A stretch of 64,000 nucleotides of DNA, from NCBI GenBank assembly GCA_023394955.1, contig JAEWZY010000066.1:12799-76798 (forward strand), read 5' to 3'. The position numbers and the translations under genes are program-made. The notes under the pieces were generated by a model. That model ran no database searches and was not told the origin of the DNA. It saw only the letters and a program-made list of their open reading frames with translations. This stretch comes from Bacillota bacterium. GTDB taxonomy: Bacteria > Bacillota > UBA4882 > UBA8346. This document shows, one piece after another, positions 16,545 through 25,088 of the stretch. Within the stretch, counting starts at the first letter, position 1, and each line of letters starts with the position of its first letter.

Positions 16545-17744
16545 ATGAAACGAATCTATCTCGACCATGCCGCTACCACTCGGGTGGACCCCAAAGTACT
16601 GGAAGCGATGATGCCGTACTTTGTAGAGTTTTTTGGTAATCCGTCCAGTATTCATTCGTTCGGGCGGGATACCCGGAAAGTGATCGAAGAGGCTAGAGGG
16701 ACTGTTGCCCGGGAGATCGGAGCCGCTGAACCTAGGGAGATCATCTTTACCGGGAGTGGTTCGGAGAGCGATAACCTAGCGTTACGGGGAGTGGCCGCAG
16801 CTTACCGCAACCGGGGGAATCATATTATCACCTCAGCCATCGAACATCATGCGGTTTATGATACTTGTAAAGCCCTTGAAAAGCAGGGGTTTGAGGTGAC
16901 CTTCGTTCCGGTGAACAACGCCGGGATTGTCAATCCTGATGATGTGCTCAATGCTCTCACCGACCGGACGGTTTTAGTCTCGATTATGCATGCCAATAAC
17001 GAAGTCGGCGTCATTCAACCAATTGCCGCTATCGGCCGGTTATTAAAGGAACGCGATGTGATCTTCCATACCGACGCCGTTCAAACGGTAGGCGCTATTC
17101 CGGTAAATGCAGCCGAACTCTCGGTGGACCTTTTGTCCATGGCGGCCCATAAATTTTACGGCCCTAAAGGCGTTGGCGCTTTGTATGTCCGCAAAGGCGT
17201 AAAGTTTGAACCATTCATTTACGGCGGCGGCCAGGAAAGAAACCGCCGGGCAGGGACGGAGAATATTGCCGGCATCGTTGGTCTGGCTAAGGCTTTAAGT
17301 CTGGCCAACGCTGATTTGGAAGAGACTCAAAAACGAGTCACTGCCTTAAGGGACTATCTAATTGATAACGTTTTAAACCGCTTTGACCATGTTCGCTTAA
17401 ACGGAGACCGAAACGCGCGGCTTCCCGGAAACGCTAATTTTAGTTTCGAGTATATTGAAGGGGAATCACTCCTGCTTAACTTGGATCTGAAAGGGATTGC
17501 CGCTTCCAGCGGTTCCGCCTGCACCTCCGGATCATTGGAGCCGTCTCATGTTTTATTGGCCATGGGAATTTGTCATGAAATCGCCCATGGTTCCCTCCGG
17601 TTGACTTTGGGCAAGTCCACCACTAAGGAGGAGATTGATTATTTACTAGAGGTTTTGCCGGAGATAGTCGCTAAGTTGAGAGCGATGTCTCCCCTTTATA
17701 ACTCGGAGCGAAAGGAGTGCTCGACATGTACACTGAAAAAGTAA
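16545..17744 (+). CDS. iscS: Cysteine desulfurase
   Basis: The PLP enzyme releases sulfur from cysteine as an enzyme persulfide for Fe-S clusters and thiolated tRNA. The 399 residues show YLDHAATTRVD at the N-terminus, the PLP lysine in SMAAHKFYGPKG (Lys203), the GGGQERNRRAGTEN substrate loop and the catalytic loop SSGSACTSGS with Cys326. The C-terminus carries an extra CSTC pair. AGAAGG precedes ATG 16545. The end overlaps the scaffold gene by 19 bp and mnmA follows, so one enzyme probably supplies both Fe-S assembly and tRNA 2-thiolation. Confidence 0.97.
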   Translation: MKRIYLDHAATTRVDPKVLEAMMPYFVEFFGNPSSIHSFGRDTRKVIEEARGTVAREIGAAEPREIIFTGSGSESDNLALRGVAAAYRNRGNHIITSAIEHHAVYDTCKALEKQGFEVTFVPVNNAGIVNPDDVLNALTDRTVLVSIMHANNEVGVIQPIAAIGRLLKERDVIFHTDAVQTVGAIPVNAAELSVDLLSMAAHKFYGPKGVGALYVRKGVKFEPFIYGGGQERNRRAGTENIAGIVGLAKALSLANADLEETQKRVTALRDYLIDNVLNRFDHVRLNGDRNARLPGNANFSFEYIEGESLLLNLDLKGIAASSGSACTSGSLEPSHVLLAMGICHEIAHGSLRLTLGKSTTKEEIDYLLEVLPEIVAKLRAMSPLYNSERKECSTCTLKK

Positions 17745-18106
17745 TGGACCATTTTCAAAACCCGCGAAACGTAGGGGAGATTTTCGAGGCCGACGGTGTT
17801 GGAGAAGTGGGCAATGCGGTATGCGGCGATATTATGAAGATTTATTTAAAGATGGATGACGATCGGATCGCTGATGTCAAGTTTAAGACTTTCGGCTGTG
17901 GAGCGGCTATCGCTACCAGTAGTATGGTAACGGAGCTGGTTAAGGGAAAGACCATCGAAGAAGCGTTGCAGATCACAAACAAAGCGGTGGCGGAAGCTCT
18001 CGATGGTTTGCCTCCTCAAAAAATGCACTGTTCCAACTTGGCGGCTGATGCATTGCATAAAGCGATTGAGGATTACCAGGCTAAAAATGCTATTTGTTCC
18101 GCATAA
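17726..18106 (+). CDS. iscU: Fe-S cluster scaffold IscU/NifU N-domain
   Basis: This is the scaffold on which new Fe-S clusters are built. The 126 residues contain the three conserved ligands Cys33 (AVCGDIMKIY), Cys58 (FKTFGCGAAIATSS) and Cys102 (KMHCSNLA). The Asp after the first Cys is the residue that tunes cluster release in the family. I chose ATG 17726, 7 bp after AAAGGAGTG; it gives the usual MYTEKVMDHFQNPRNVGE start. It overlaps iscS by 19 bp, which suggests translational coupling. Confidence 0.96.
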   Translation: MYTEKVMDHFQNPRNVGEIFEADGVGEVGNAVCGDIMKIYLKMDDDRIADVKFKTFGCGAAIATSSMVTELVKGKTIEEALQITNKAVAEALDGLPPQKMHCSNLAADALHKAIEDYQAKNAICSA

Positions 18107-18148
18107 CTCCAGTATCTTCCATATCAATAAGTTTCGAGGTACTATTGG

Positions 18149-19231
18149 ATGTCAAGAGTTATCGTAGCGATGAGCGGGGGAGTGGATAGTTCGGTAGCGG
18201 CGGCGCTCCTTCTCGAACAGGGTTATGAAGTGATCGGTGTAACCATGCAGCTTTGGTCGGCCGATCTCCCCTATGGGGAGGCGGCGGAAGATAGTTGCTG
18301 TTCGTTGGCTGCCGTAGAAGATGCCCGGGCGGTGGCTGATAAATTGGGGATTTCCTATTATGTCTTGAATTTACATGAATCGTTCCGGGAAAACGTGATT
18401 GATTATTTTGTCGACGAATACCTTCAAGGCCGGACACCAAACCCGTGCATCGTCTGTAATCAGAAACTTAAATTTAACCGGCTTCTCGATAAGGTGAGGG
18501 CTTTGGAAGGCCGGTATGTAGCTACCGGGCATTACATTAGAACGGATTTTGATTCCGACGCCGGACGCTGGTTATTACGGAAGGGAATTGATCTGACCAA
18601 AGACCAGAGTTATGTCCTATATGGGCTTACCCAGGATCAATTGGCGGCGAGCCTCTTTCCCCTCGGTGGTTATACCAAGGTGGAAATCAGAAAACTAGCG
18701 GACCGGTTTGGGTTGCCGGTAGCTTCCAAACAGGAAAGCCAGGAGATTTGTTTCATTCCCGATCAAAACTACCGGCGTTTTATCGAAGAATACCGGCCCG
18801 GATCGACTAAACCCGGAAAGATCGTTGATCACGAAGGGAATGTCTTAGGCGAGCATACCGGGATCACTAATTTCACTATCGGGCAGCGTAAAGGGTTGGG
18901 GATTGCCGCCGGGGTCCCTTTATTCGTAACCGATATTGATCCGGAGCGGAATCAGGTAGTAGTCGGTCCGGGGGACTCGGTTTTTGCCGCTAAACTCTCC
19001 GCCGTAAATCTCAATTGGATCCCTTTTGACCGGTTTGAACGGGAGTTGACGGCGGAAGCGAAGATCAGATATACCGCTAAGCCGGCGGCGGCCCGGATCA
19101 AACCCGACGGAGATCGGGCGGAGGTCATTTTCGACAAACCGCAACGGGCGGTGACTCCTGGTCAGGCAGTGGTTTTTTACCAGGGAGACCTGGTATTGGG
19201 CGGCGGGATTATTGAAAGAGTTATTGAATGA
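18149..19231 (+). CDS. mnmA: tRNA-specific 2-thiouridylase MnmA
   Basis: MnmA puts sulfur on U34 of tRNAs for Lys, Glu and Gln. The 360-residue protein has the PP-loop SGGVDSS at 9-15, the first catalytic Cys in PNPCIVCNQKLKF, the second in ESQEICFIPD, and the GQRKGLG and C-terminal barrel segments. It lies 42 bp after iscU in the sulfur-handling cluster, so the desulfurase, scaffold and thiolase are probably expressed together from the promoter at 16443. Confidence 0.97.
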   Translation: MSRVIVAMSGGVDSSVAAALLLEQGYEVIGVTMQLWSADLPYGEAAEDSCCSLAAVEDARAVADKLGISYYVLNLHESFRENVIDYFVDEYLQGRTPNPCIVCNQKLKFNRLLDKVRALEGRYVATGHYIRTDFDSDAGRWLLRKGIDLTKDQSYVLYGLTQDQLAASLFPLGGYTKVEIRKLADRFGLPVASKQESQEICFIPDQNYRRFIEEYRPGSTKPGKIVDHEGNVLGEHTGITNFTIGQRKGLGIAAGVPLFVTDIDPERNQVVVGPGDSVFAAKLSAVNLNWIPFDRFERELTAEAKIRYTAKPAAARIKPDGDRAEVIFDKPQRAVTPGQAVVFYQGDLVLGGGIIERVIE

Positions 19232-19312
19232 GGAATTAACTCTCTTTCCGGGGGAGATAATATCTTTGGAGTGATTTGTTAAGTCAGCAAGATCGGAAAG
19301 AGGTGAAATATT

Positions 19313-19534
19313 ATGAATAGGATTTTACGAGGCTTGGTCGCCGGGAGTTTGGTGGGGGCGGCGGTTGGTTTGGCGATGTTGGCCGGCCGGAGAAGAGGGA
19401 TGATAAGTGCCGCTTCGTCAAATAATGCCCGCGGCTCTATGAGAATGGTCCGGGACAATACGATACGGTTGACTTCGGCTCTGAAAGACGGGACTGAAGC
19501 TTTTTCCCGCCGGATGGCGAGGAGGATGTCATGA
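19313..19534 (+). CDS. YtxH-like small protein
   Basis: The 73-residue protein starts with a glycine/alanine-rich hydrophobic segment (GLVAGSLVGAAVGLAMLAG), followed by a basic, probably helical tail with Ser/Arg/Met. This is the layout of YtxH-domain proteins, which are small membrane-anchored proteins of unclear, often stress-linked role. AAAGAGGTG precedes ATG 19313, and a terminator begins 7 bp after the stop. It might be the last gene of the isc-mnmA transcript. Confidence 0.65.
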   Translation: MNRILRGLVAGSLVGAAVGLAMLAGRRRGMISAASSNNARGSMRMVRDNTIRLTSALKDGTEAFSRRMARRMS

Positions 19535-19540
19535 ATAAAT

Positions 19541-19582
19541 GGCTGTCTCGAAGAATAATTAATTTTCGAGGCAGCTTTTTTT
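19541..19582 (+). terminator. Rho-independent terminator after the YtxH-like gene
   Basis: GGCTGTCTCGAA and TTCGAGGCAGC form an 11-bp stem with one G-T pair around a short A/T-rich loop, followed by TTTTTTT. The tandem array begins about 60 bp downstream. Confidence 0.88.
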
Positions 19583-19600
19583 ATTGGATTTAATCCGGAT

Positions 19601-19930
19601 TTGCCAGTGAGAGGTCCCAAAGGAAAGGAAAACCAAAGAATTAGTCTTAAAAGAGTTCGGATTAGTCTCGGAAGAGAAAGAATTAGTCTCGCAAAAGTTC
19701 CGATTAGTCTCCGGAGAATAAAAGTTAGTCTCAGGAGAGTTCGGATCAGTCTCCGGAGGATAAAAATCAGTCTCGAGAGGGTTCGGCTCAGTCTCCGAAG
19801 AATAAAAAGTAGTCTCGGGAGAGTTCCGATTAGTCTTCGGATCCTAAAATTAAGTCTCCCGATAGTAAAATATAGTATCCGCAGGGTTAAAAAGCTACTA
19901 ATTTCATGCAAGATTGGAGATACTAGTTAA
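19601..19930 (+). CDS. Doubtful ORF of basic heptapeptide repeats
   Basis: A 109-residue frame from TTG 19601 spans the tandem array and reads mostly as copies of (I/V)-(S/R)-L-(R/G/E)-R-(I/V)-(K/R), for example ISLRRIKVSLRRVR. The product would be about one-third Arg/Lys with alternating hydrophobic residues. No ribosome site precedes the TTG or the GTG at 19607, and the frame starts just after a terminator. Because the repeat unit is 21 bp, any stop-free unit automatically gives a long frame, so translation is unproven. The AI-2E permease gene follows 34 bp later. Confidence 0.25.
   Translation: MPVRGPKGKENQRISLKRVRISLGRERISLAKVPISLRRIKVSLRRVRISLRRIKISLERVRLSLRRIKSSLGRVPISLRILKLSLPIVKYSIRRVKKLLISCKIGDTS
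19643..19894 (+). repeat. Tandem array, twelve 21-bp units
   Basis: The motif AGTCT (AGTAT in the last unit) recurs at 19643, 19664, 19685, 19706, 19727, 19748, 19769, 19790, 19811, 19832, 19853 and 19874, an exact 21-bp spacing with no slippage. Units alternate: one type carries AGTTCGG or AGTTCCG, the other an A-rich stretch such as ATAAAA, giving a 42-bp higher-order repeat. Units have diverged by point changes but never by indels. A/T tracts thus recur about every four helical turns. It lies between the YtxH-like gene and the AI-2E permease. Confidence 0.95.
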
Positions 19931-19964
19931 CGAAATTTGAAATTCAACAAATAGACGGTGATCC

Positions 19965-21032
19965 ATGCAGGTAAAAAAACTCATCTTTATATTAGTCGTT
20001 ATTCCTCTGGCAGGGTACATACTTTACTTATCGCAAGCCATTATCAGTCCGTTCATTTTGGCTTTTTTTTTGGCCTACGCCATCAATCCCCTAGCCGAGT
20101 TCTTGCAAAAAAGAGGGGCCCGCCGTGAATATGCCATTTATACGGTTTACTTTGTTCTCCTTATGGTGATGGCGGTAATCCTCGGAATAATCTTACCGCG
20201 GTTGGTTGAAGACATGACCCAAGTGTTAAATCGCTTACCCCAGATCTATCAAGAATTCGAGACCTGGGGTGAGCGATTCAATCAATTCTATTGGAAACTG
20301 CCCATTAACTTGAAACCAGTCGTCGCCCAAGTGATCGAAAGGATGGAAATCTTACTGCGCAATTCCATAATCCAATTGGCGGAAGCCACCGTAAACCTGC
20401 TCTCCAGAGCGTTACTTTTCATCTTAGCGCCGGTTTTGGCTTATTATTTCAGCCGGGACTATCCCATGCTAAAGGAGCGAAGCTATCGTTGGCTGACGCA
20501 GAATTTAGGGTTTCATTGGACCCGCACCCTTTTAAAGATCGATATGGTGTTGAAGATCTATATTCGTAGACAATTGTTGGTAACCTTGATTGTAGGAATT
20601 TTGATCGGGATCGGTCTAAGCTTGCTTGGGTTTGAAACCGCATTTTTATTGGGTTTGATGGCCGGAGTACTTAACCTGATCCCTTATTTCGGCCCGGTAT
20701 TGGGAGCGATACCGGCGGTATTGTTGGCGCTGTTACAGTCGCCCTGGAACGCCTTGTATGTGGTGATCTTATTTTTGATCGTCAATCAATTGGAAGTCTT
20801 GGTATTGGTGCCCCGGATTTTAGGCAACAGCTTACAAATTCACCCGATTACAGTTGTTTATCTAATTCTGGTTGGCAATAGAATTGGGGGATTAGTTGGA
20901 ATGGTTTTCGCGGTTCCTTTGGGGGCAATTATTTTAATCTTACTTAAAAGTATTTATGAAATGGCTTTTGGGTTAGAGAATAAGGAACCAATTTCTGAAA
21001 AACTACAACTCAACGGCTCTGAGTTTGATTGA
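19965..21032 (+). CDS. AI-2E family (UPF0118) membrane permease
   Basis: The 355 residues have about eight membrane helices with a cytoplasmic/extracytoplasmic amphipathic middle (about 60-140). The family pattern is seen in FILAFFLAYAINPLAEFL near the N-terminus and in NLIPYFGPVLGAIPAVLLAL in the second half. Members include AI-2 exporters, sodium/proton antiporters and proteins of unknown substrate, so the cargo here is unknown. ATG 19965 has only a weak GGTGAT site. A hairpin terminator follows at 21116. In several Bacillota a homologue lies near alaS; that gene is not here. Confidence 0.88.
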   Translation: MQVKKLIFILVVIPLAGYILYLSQAIISPFILAFFLAYAINPLAEFLQKRGARREYAIYTVYFVLLMVMAVILGIILPRLVEDMTQVLNRLPQIYQEFETWGERFNQFYWKLPINLKPVVAQVIERMEILLRNSIIQLAEATVNLLSRALLFILAPVLAYYFSRDYPMLKERSYRWLTQNLGFHWTRTLLKIDMVLKIYIRRQLLVTLIVGILIGIGLSLLGFETAFLLGLMAGVLNLIPYFGPVLGAIPAVLLALLQSPWNALYVVILFLIVNQLEVLVLVPRILGNSLQIHPITVVYLILVGNRIGGLVGMVFAVPLGAIILILLKSIYEMAFGLENKEPISEKLQLNGSEFD

Positions 21033-21115
21033 CAAGTATTACCGGATTGGTTATGATATGAAATATACTTTGCAATATTGGAAGTTTTTTATATTAATTG
21101 CAGGTTATTTTGGAA

Positions 21116-21139
21116 TAGGCGGTAAAGTCCGCTTTTTTA
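21116..21139 (+). terminator. Weak rho-independent terminator after the AI-2E permease
   Basis: AGGCGG (21117-21122) and CCGCTT (21129-21134) form a 6-bp stem with one G-T pair and a 6-nt loop, followed by TTTTTT. Confidence 0.55.
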
Positions 21140-21186
21140 GTTTTGGCGGTTTCATCTATCTAAATTGAAATGAATTTTGATTATCC

Positions 21187-21215
21187 TTTTCCATCCTTAG
21201 ACCGCGGATGGAAAA
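21187..21215. repeat. Inverted repeat, 10-bp arms
   Basis: TTTTCCATCC and GGATGGAAAA (21187-21196 / 21206-21215) are perfect complements around a 9-nt loop. There is no T run after it on either strand, so it is not an obvious terminator. It lies in the 356-bp gene-free stretch 21033-21388, with the terminator at 21116 and the second repeat at 21259. Confidence 0.6.
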
Positions 21216-21258
21216 AGAGCAAAGCGCCGTATTTATATCAATTTATGGATCAAGGAAA

Positions 21259-21304
21259 ATATGTTGCAATAATCCGGGCGGTCAGAAAACTTATTGCAAC
21301 ATAT
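21259..21304. repeat. Inverted repeat, 14-bp perfect arms
   Basis: ATATGTTGCAATAA at 21259-21272 is exactly complementary to TTATTGCAACATAT at 21291-21304, with an 18-nt spacer. It lies 85 bp before the start of the next gene. It could be a pair of operator half-sites or an mRNA hairpin; no T run follows, so it is not a terminator. No matching regulator is identifiable. Confidence 0.75.
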
Positions 21305-21388
21305 AATTGCGTTACATTTTATTTTAACATTGATGGTTGATAATACTTAATAGACATCGACGGTGTCATTTGATTAAAGTGAGGGTTT

Positions 21389-23584
21389 ATGGTGCGGGTC
21401 CGTAAAATTCTAACCGGAATATTGTTAATCCTAGTATTAGCTTCGGGCGGTTCTTTGGTAGCCGAATCTAAAAAACAAGTGTTAATCATCGATATCCCTC
21501 GGCTAACTTTTGAAGATCTAAACAATACATCCCATCTCAAGGATTTTCTAAATAGTGGAGCCGTTGGTTTAATGACGGTTCCGGTTACTGATCCGGTAAC
21601 ACTTGAAAAAATTTATTTGGGATTTAATAGCGGGACCCAGCTAAGACCATTGCCGGAGGAGAGTTTATTACTATTAAATACCGCTGAGCTCTATAAGCAA
21701 CTTCCGGCCGGTGAGCTATATCACTCGCTAACCGGTTACCAACCTCCTAAAAACGGCGGGATTCATCTCCGTCTCGCCAAGATAATCCAGCTCAACCCCG
21801 GTTCAATCAGTCAGAACATTGGTCGCTTGGGTTGGCGTCTCCATCGCCATTCTTTCCGGACAGCAGTTATTGGCAATTCCGACACCGATATTCCTAACCG
21901 GGGAGGCGCTCTTTTACTAATGGACGAAAAGGGCCAGGTTGATTTGGCGGCTTTGGGAAAGGAGACCTTAAAAATTGACCCGGATTTTCCCTTCGAAAAG
22001 ATCACCGATGATGCGAAGATTCTCTCCTATTGGCAGGAGTTTAAAGAAGAAGCCGATGTAATTGTGATTACCCTGGGAGATTTGGAACGGTTGGAAAAAT
22101 TCGGTTTATACCTGAGCGACCAACGCTGGAATTTTTACCGGCGTTCGGTAATGAATCGGTACGATCGGCTTTTTGAAAAATTACGGACGACAATTGATGT
22201 TAAATCTACCTTAACGCTAATTTTTACCGGGATCCCGCCGCAACGAAAAGCAAAAATTGGCGAAAAGGTAATGCCGGTGGCCCTTAATGGGCCGGGATTC
22301 AAGCCCGGAATCATTTATTCCCATAGCACTCGAAAAGCCGGGGTGGTTACCGAATACGACCTCCCGGCAACGATCCTGAAATTCCTGGGGATCGAGAAAT
22401 TTGGGCGATTTACCGGAAAAAGTTTAGAGTCGGTCCCGGGAGATTGGCGGCAAGTGGCCCGTCTCCGTTCCGAGTTGATCCGGAATTACCAAATCAGATG
22501 GCCCTTGCTCACCGGATATGCCTACTTGTTAATGGGTTCTCTTTTAGCCGGAGTAGCCGCTTTAATCTTTAAACCGCGTCCCATTTATTTCAAGGCGCTG
22601 ACTTATATCTATTTGTCATTACTGTTGATTCCAGCCGCATTTTTAATTGAGGGGGCGTTTAATCCGTTAAATTGGTTGTCGGTGATGGCCGGGACTATAG
22701 TGTTGGTCGCCATCTTATTGACTGCAGCGTTTTGGGCCGGGGGTAAAGATCCTTTTCGGATGCTCGCGTTAATCTCTCTTACAACAGTAATCCTAATCAT
22801 AACCGACGGGCTTAACAACGGGTTTTTGGAAGCCGGATCTTTTTTGGGTTATTCTATAGTGGCAGGGGCTCGTTTCTATGGGATCGGCAATGAATATTTG
22901 GGATTTTTCTTAGGAGCATATACGGTCTTTCTGGCCCTTAGCTTTAAGACAACGGACAAGCGGCAAGGGAAATTGCTAACACTGGTAACTTGGCTGCTGG
23001 CTTTGGTGGTCTCCCATCCGAATTTTGGGGCTAATATCGGCGGCGGGAGTACGGTAATCCTCGGATTGGGAATTACCAACCTTCTGCTTTTGAAAAAACG
23101 AATCAACCTCAGCGAGGTCGCCGGGCTATTCATTTCCTTAATCGTCTTATTAACTTTAGTAGGCCTTTGGGACTATTGGATTAGTAAAAACAGTATCTCC
23201 CATTTTGGACAGTTGTTATTCCTAATAAAAGAGGAAGGTTTTCCGGTAATCAAAGAAATGATTAATAGAAAATGGGAGATGAACCGGAGACTTATTAATT
23301 ATACACCTTGGTCCAAAGCTTTGTTAGGCCTTTTAATTTTAATTCCGTTGCTTTATTACAAACCGTCCCAAAAGATTATCGAGCTTTTAAAGAAATATCC
23401 GGAGCAGCTTAAAGGGTTTCTGGGTCTGGTTTTTACCGCCATTATCGCCTTGGTCTTGAACGATTCCGGAATTGTCGCCGCAGCGATGATGTTTATCTTT
23501 GGTGGTATTTTATTACTCCTGGTGTTGTTTGATGAACGGGACAAAAGGAGTGATTACAGTGTCGATGTCCAAGATCGGGATTGA
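21389..23584 (+). CDS. Large membrane protein with alkaline-phosphatase-like exported domain
   Basis: The 731 residues begin with a signal/anchor (ILTGILLILVLASGGSLVA). A soluble part to about residue 370 follows and looks like a divergent alkaline-phosphatase-superfamily fold (VLIIDIPRLTFED at the start and VVTEYDLPATILKFLG near its end, the latter resembling the phosphatase/sulfatase C-terminal helix). Metal-ligand motifs are not intact enough to claim activity. The second half has about ten membrane helices and a conserved-looking GIGNEYLGFFLGA loop. GTG/ATG choice is settled by GAGGGTTT before ATG 21389. It overlaps the next gene by 26 bp, so they are translated together. The function is unknown. 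Confidence 0.8.
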   Translation: MVRVRKILTGILLILVLASGGSLVAESKKQVLIIDIPRLTFEDLNNTSHLKDFLNSGAVGLMTVPVTDPVTLEKIYLGFNSGTQLRPLPEESLLLLNTAELYKQLPAGELYHSLTGYQPPKNGGIHLRLAKIIQLNPGSISQNIGRLGWRLHRHSFRTAVIGNSDTDIPNRGGALLLMDEKGQVDLAALGKETLKIDPDFPFEKITDDAKILSYWQEFKEEADVIVITLGDLERLEKFGLYLSDQRWNFYRRSVMNRYDRLFEKLRTTIDVKSTLTLIFTGIPPQRKAKIGEKVMPVALNGPGFKPGIIYSHSTRKAGVVTEYDLPATILKFLGIEKFGRFTGKSLESVPGDWRQVARLRSELIRNYQIRWPLLTGYAYLLMGSLLAGVAALIFKPRPIYFKALTYIYLSLLLIPAAFLIEGAFNPLNWLSVMAGTIVLVAILLTAAFWAGGKDPFRMLALISLTTVILIITDGLNNGFLEAGSFLGYSIVAGARFYGIGNEYLGFFLGAYTVFLALSFKTTDKRQGKLLTLVTWLLALVVSHPNFGANIGGGSTVILGLGITNLLLLKKRINLSEVAGLFISLIVLLTLVGLWDYWISKNSISHFGQLLFLIKEEGFPVIKEMINRKWEMNRRLINYTPWSKALLGLLILIPLLYYKPSQKIIELLKKYPEQLKGFLGLVFTAIIALVLNDSGIVAAAMMFIFGGILLLLVLFDERDKRSDYSVDVQDRD

Positions 23585-25076
23585 AGAAGGCTTAACCATT
23601 GAAAGTCTGGTCAAGGAGTTGATTAATGCTCCGGGGGATCAGGTAATCTTAGAAGTTTCTAAAAATGCGACATTGTTAAATAACGAAATTAATTTAAGAC
23701 TTTTAAAATTCTATGCGGAAGAAGAAGAAAAGGAGCTCTTCATTAATTCGGCTGATCATTATTTAAACGGTCTGGCCCATAAATTTGGCATCGCTACTTT
23801 AAAAGAGAATTACCCAATTTTCCCCAGGCGCAGGACTATACCGGAGCGGACTTATCAAAAGGCTGAGATAGAGATCGCCGCTTCTCCCGAAACCGGTGCG
23901 GATGCGGTGGGTCTAGGATGGATCCAATTGCATGGCGGATTACAATTTGCCATCATAATCTCATTATTTAGTTTAATTTTAGCTAGTTGGTGGATCTTCC
24001 AACCTCAGGCGGTGGTAATGGTCTATCCTAAGGAACAGACCCTTACTTTTTCCGCTAACGCCCAAATCGGTACTGCTTTTGATCCGCAAGAAATTTTGGC
24101 GGGCAAAGTTCCGGCGAAGATTATGGAAAAAGATAACCAGATCAGAGTCCAGACCGTAACCACAGGTTCGAAAGTGGTCGGCGTAACCCCGGCGGTAGGG
24201 CGGATTACTTTGATTAACAGCACCGGACAACCGGTGATCCTCCCCAAGGGCAGCGTCGCCTTTGGCAAAGCCGGAGTCCGGTTTTCAACCGACCAGGATG
24301 TAATTGTTCCCAAGAGACAGACTAAATATCGGGACGGAATCGCTATCGGCGAAGAGTACGGTCGGGCTGAAGTAAATATCACCGCTGAACAAAAAGGAAC
24401 CGTTGGCAATCAACCGGCAAAATCAATTATCAGCCTAAGCGGGAAATATCAGCGTTTTTTAAAGGTTATTAATGCCTCCCCCACTAGGAATGGCTCTGAT
24501 AAAAAAGTAGCCGTGGTTACTCTGGCTGATGTAAAAAAGGGCGAGGATGAAGCTAAACGGCAGATGCAATTGGTGGGAAACGACGAGATTGCCACTCTGG
24601 CTGGGAAAGAGTACCTTTGCTTGCCCGAACTGGTCCGGACGGAAATTATGAGAGTCAAGAATACGCCCGATATCGGAGGAGAAAGCGATCTGCTTCAAAC
24701 AACTCTCGATTACCGAATGATTGCCCTGAGTCCGTTAATTGATGATCTATTAAAATATTTAACCCGTAAATTCGAGGAAAATATCCCCCAGGGTTTCCGA
24801 GCCAAAAATGAATTGATAGTATTGACCGGAGCGCAGCCAAGCCGGATTGAAGACGGTAAAGCCCAAATAAGATTGACCGGCCGGGGTTCGATCCGGGGGA
24901 TATTGGAGCAAGGAAAAATTAAAAATTTAATCAAAGGGAAAACGAAGGAACAGGCTTCGAGTTTATTGACGCAGCAGAATGAAGTCTCCCGATATAAAAT
25001 CGATCTAAAAAATAATTCGAATCAATTACCGTCGTATACTTTTCAGATTAAAGTAGTTTTTCCGGCGGGAGGCTAA
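23559..25076 (+). CDS. Membrane-anchored baseplate-J-like protein
   Basis: The 505-residue protein has a cytoplasmic N-terminal region (about 1-120), one membrane helix (FAIIISLFSLILASWWIF), then an exported domain. That domain resembles the baseplate J/gp47 family, with repeated beta segments around VGRITLINSTGQPVILPKG and AEVNITAEQKGTVGNQPA. GTG 23559 is 8 bp after AAAAGGAG. There are no phage genes nearby; similar proteins occur on Bacillota chromosomes next to ruvX/mltG-type genes, so this is not a prophage remnant. Overlap with the preceding membrane protein suggests a two-component cell-envelope unit of unknown function. Confidence 0.75.
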   Translation: MSMSKIGIEEGLTIESLVKELINAPGDQVILEVSKNATLLNNEINLRLLKFYAEEEEKELFINSADHYLNGLAHKFGIATLKENYPIFPRRRTIPERTYQKAEIEIAASPETGADAVGLGWIQLHGGLQFAIIISLFSLILASWWIFQPQAVVMVYPKEQTLTFSANAQIGTAFDPQEILAGKVPAKIMEKDNQIRVQTVTTGSKVVGVTPAVGRITLINSTGQPVILPKGSVAFGKAGVRFSTDQDVIVPKRQTKYRDGIAIGEEYGRAEVNITAEQKGTVGNQPAKSIISLSGKYQRFLKVINASPTRNGSDKKVAVVTLADVKKGEDEAKRQMQLVGNDEIATLAGKEYLCLPELVRTEIMRVKNTPDIGGESDLLQTTLDYRMIALSPLIDDLLKYLTRKFEENIPQGFRAKNELIVLTGAQPSRIEDGKAQIRLTGRGSIRGILEQGKIKNLIKGKTKEQASSLLTQQNEVSRYKIDLKNNSNQLPSYTFQIKVVFPAGG

Positions 25077-25088
25077 AATCAGATCATC

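Noticed and set aside
19643..19894. CRISPR array
   Set aside because: Units are directly abutting 21-bp repeats without spacers, and no cas genes are present.
19279..19911. Open frame of 210 codons on the minus strand through the tandem array
   Set aside because: It runs through the terminator and antisense to the YtxH-like gene, has no ribosome site that I can see, and is open only because the 21-bp period keeps one frame free of stops.
23559..25076. Prophage tail or contractile injection locus
   Set aside because: Only a single baseplate-J-like domain is present, fused to a membrane helix, and all neighbours are chromosomal household genes.
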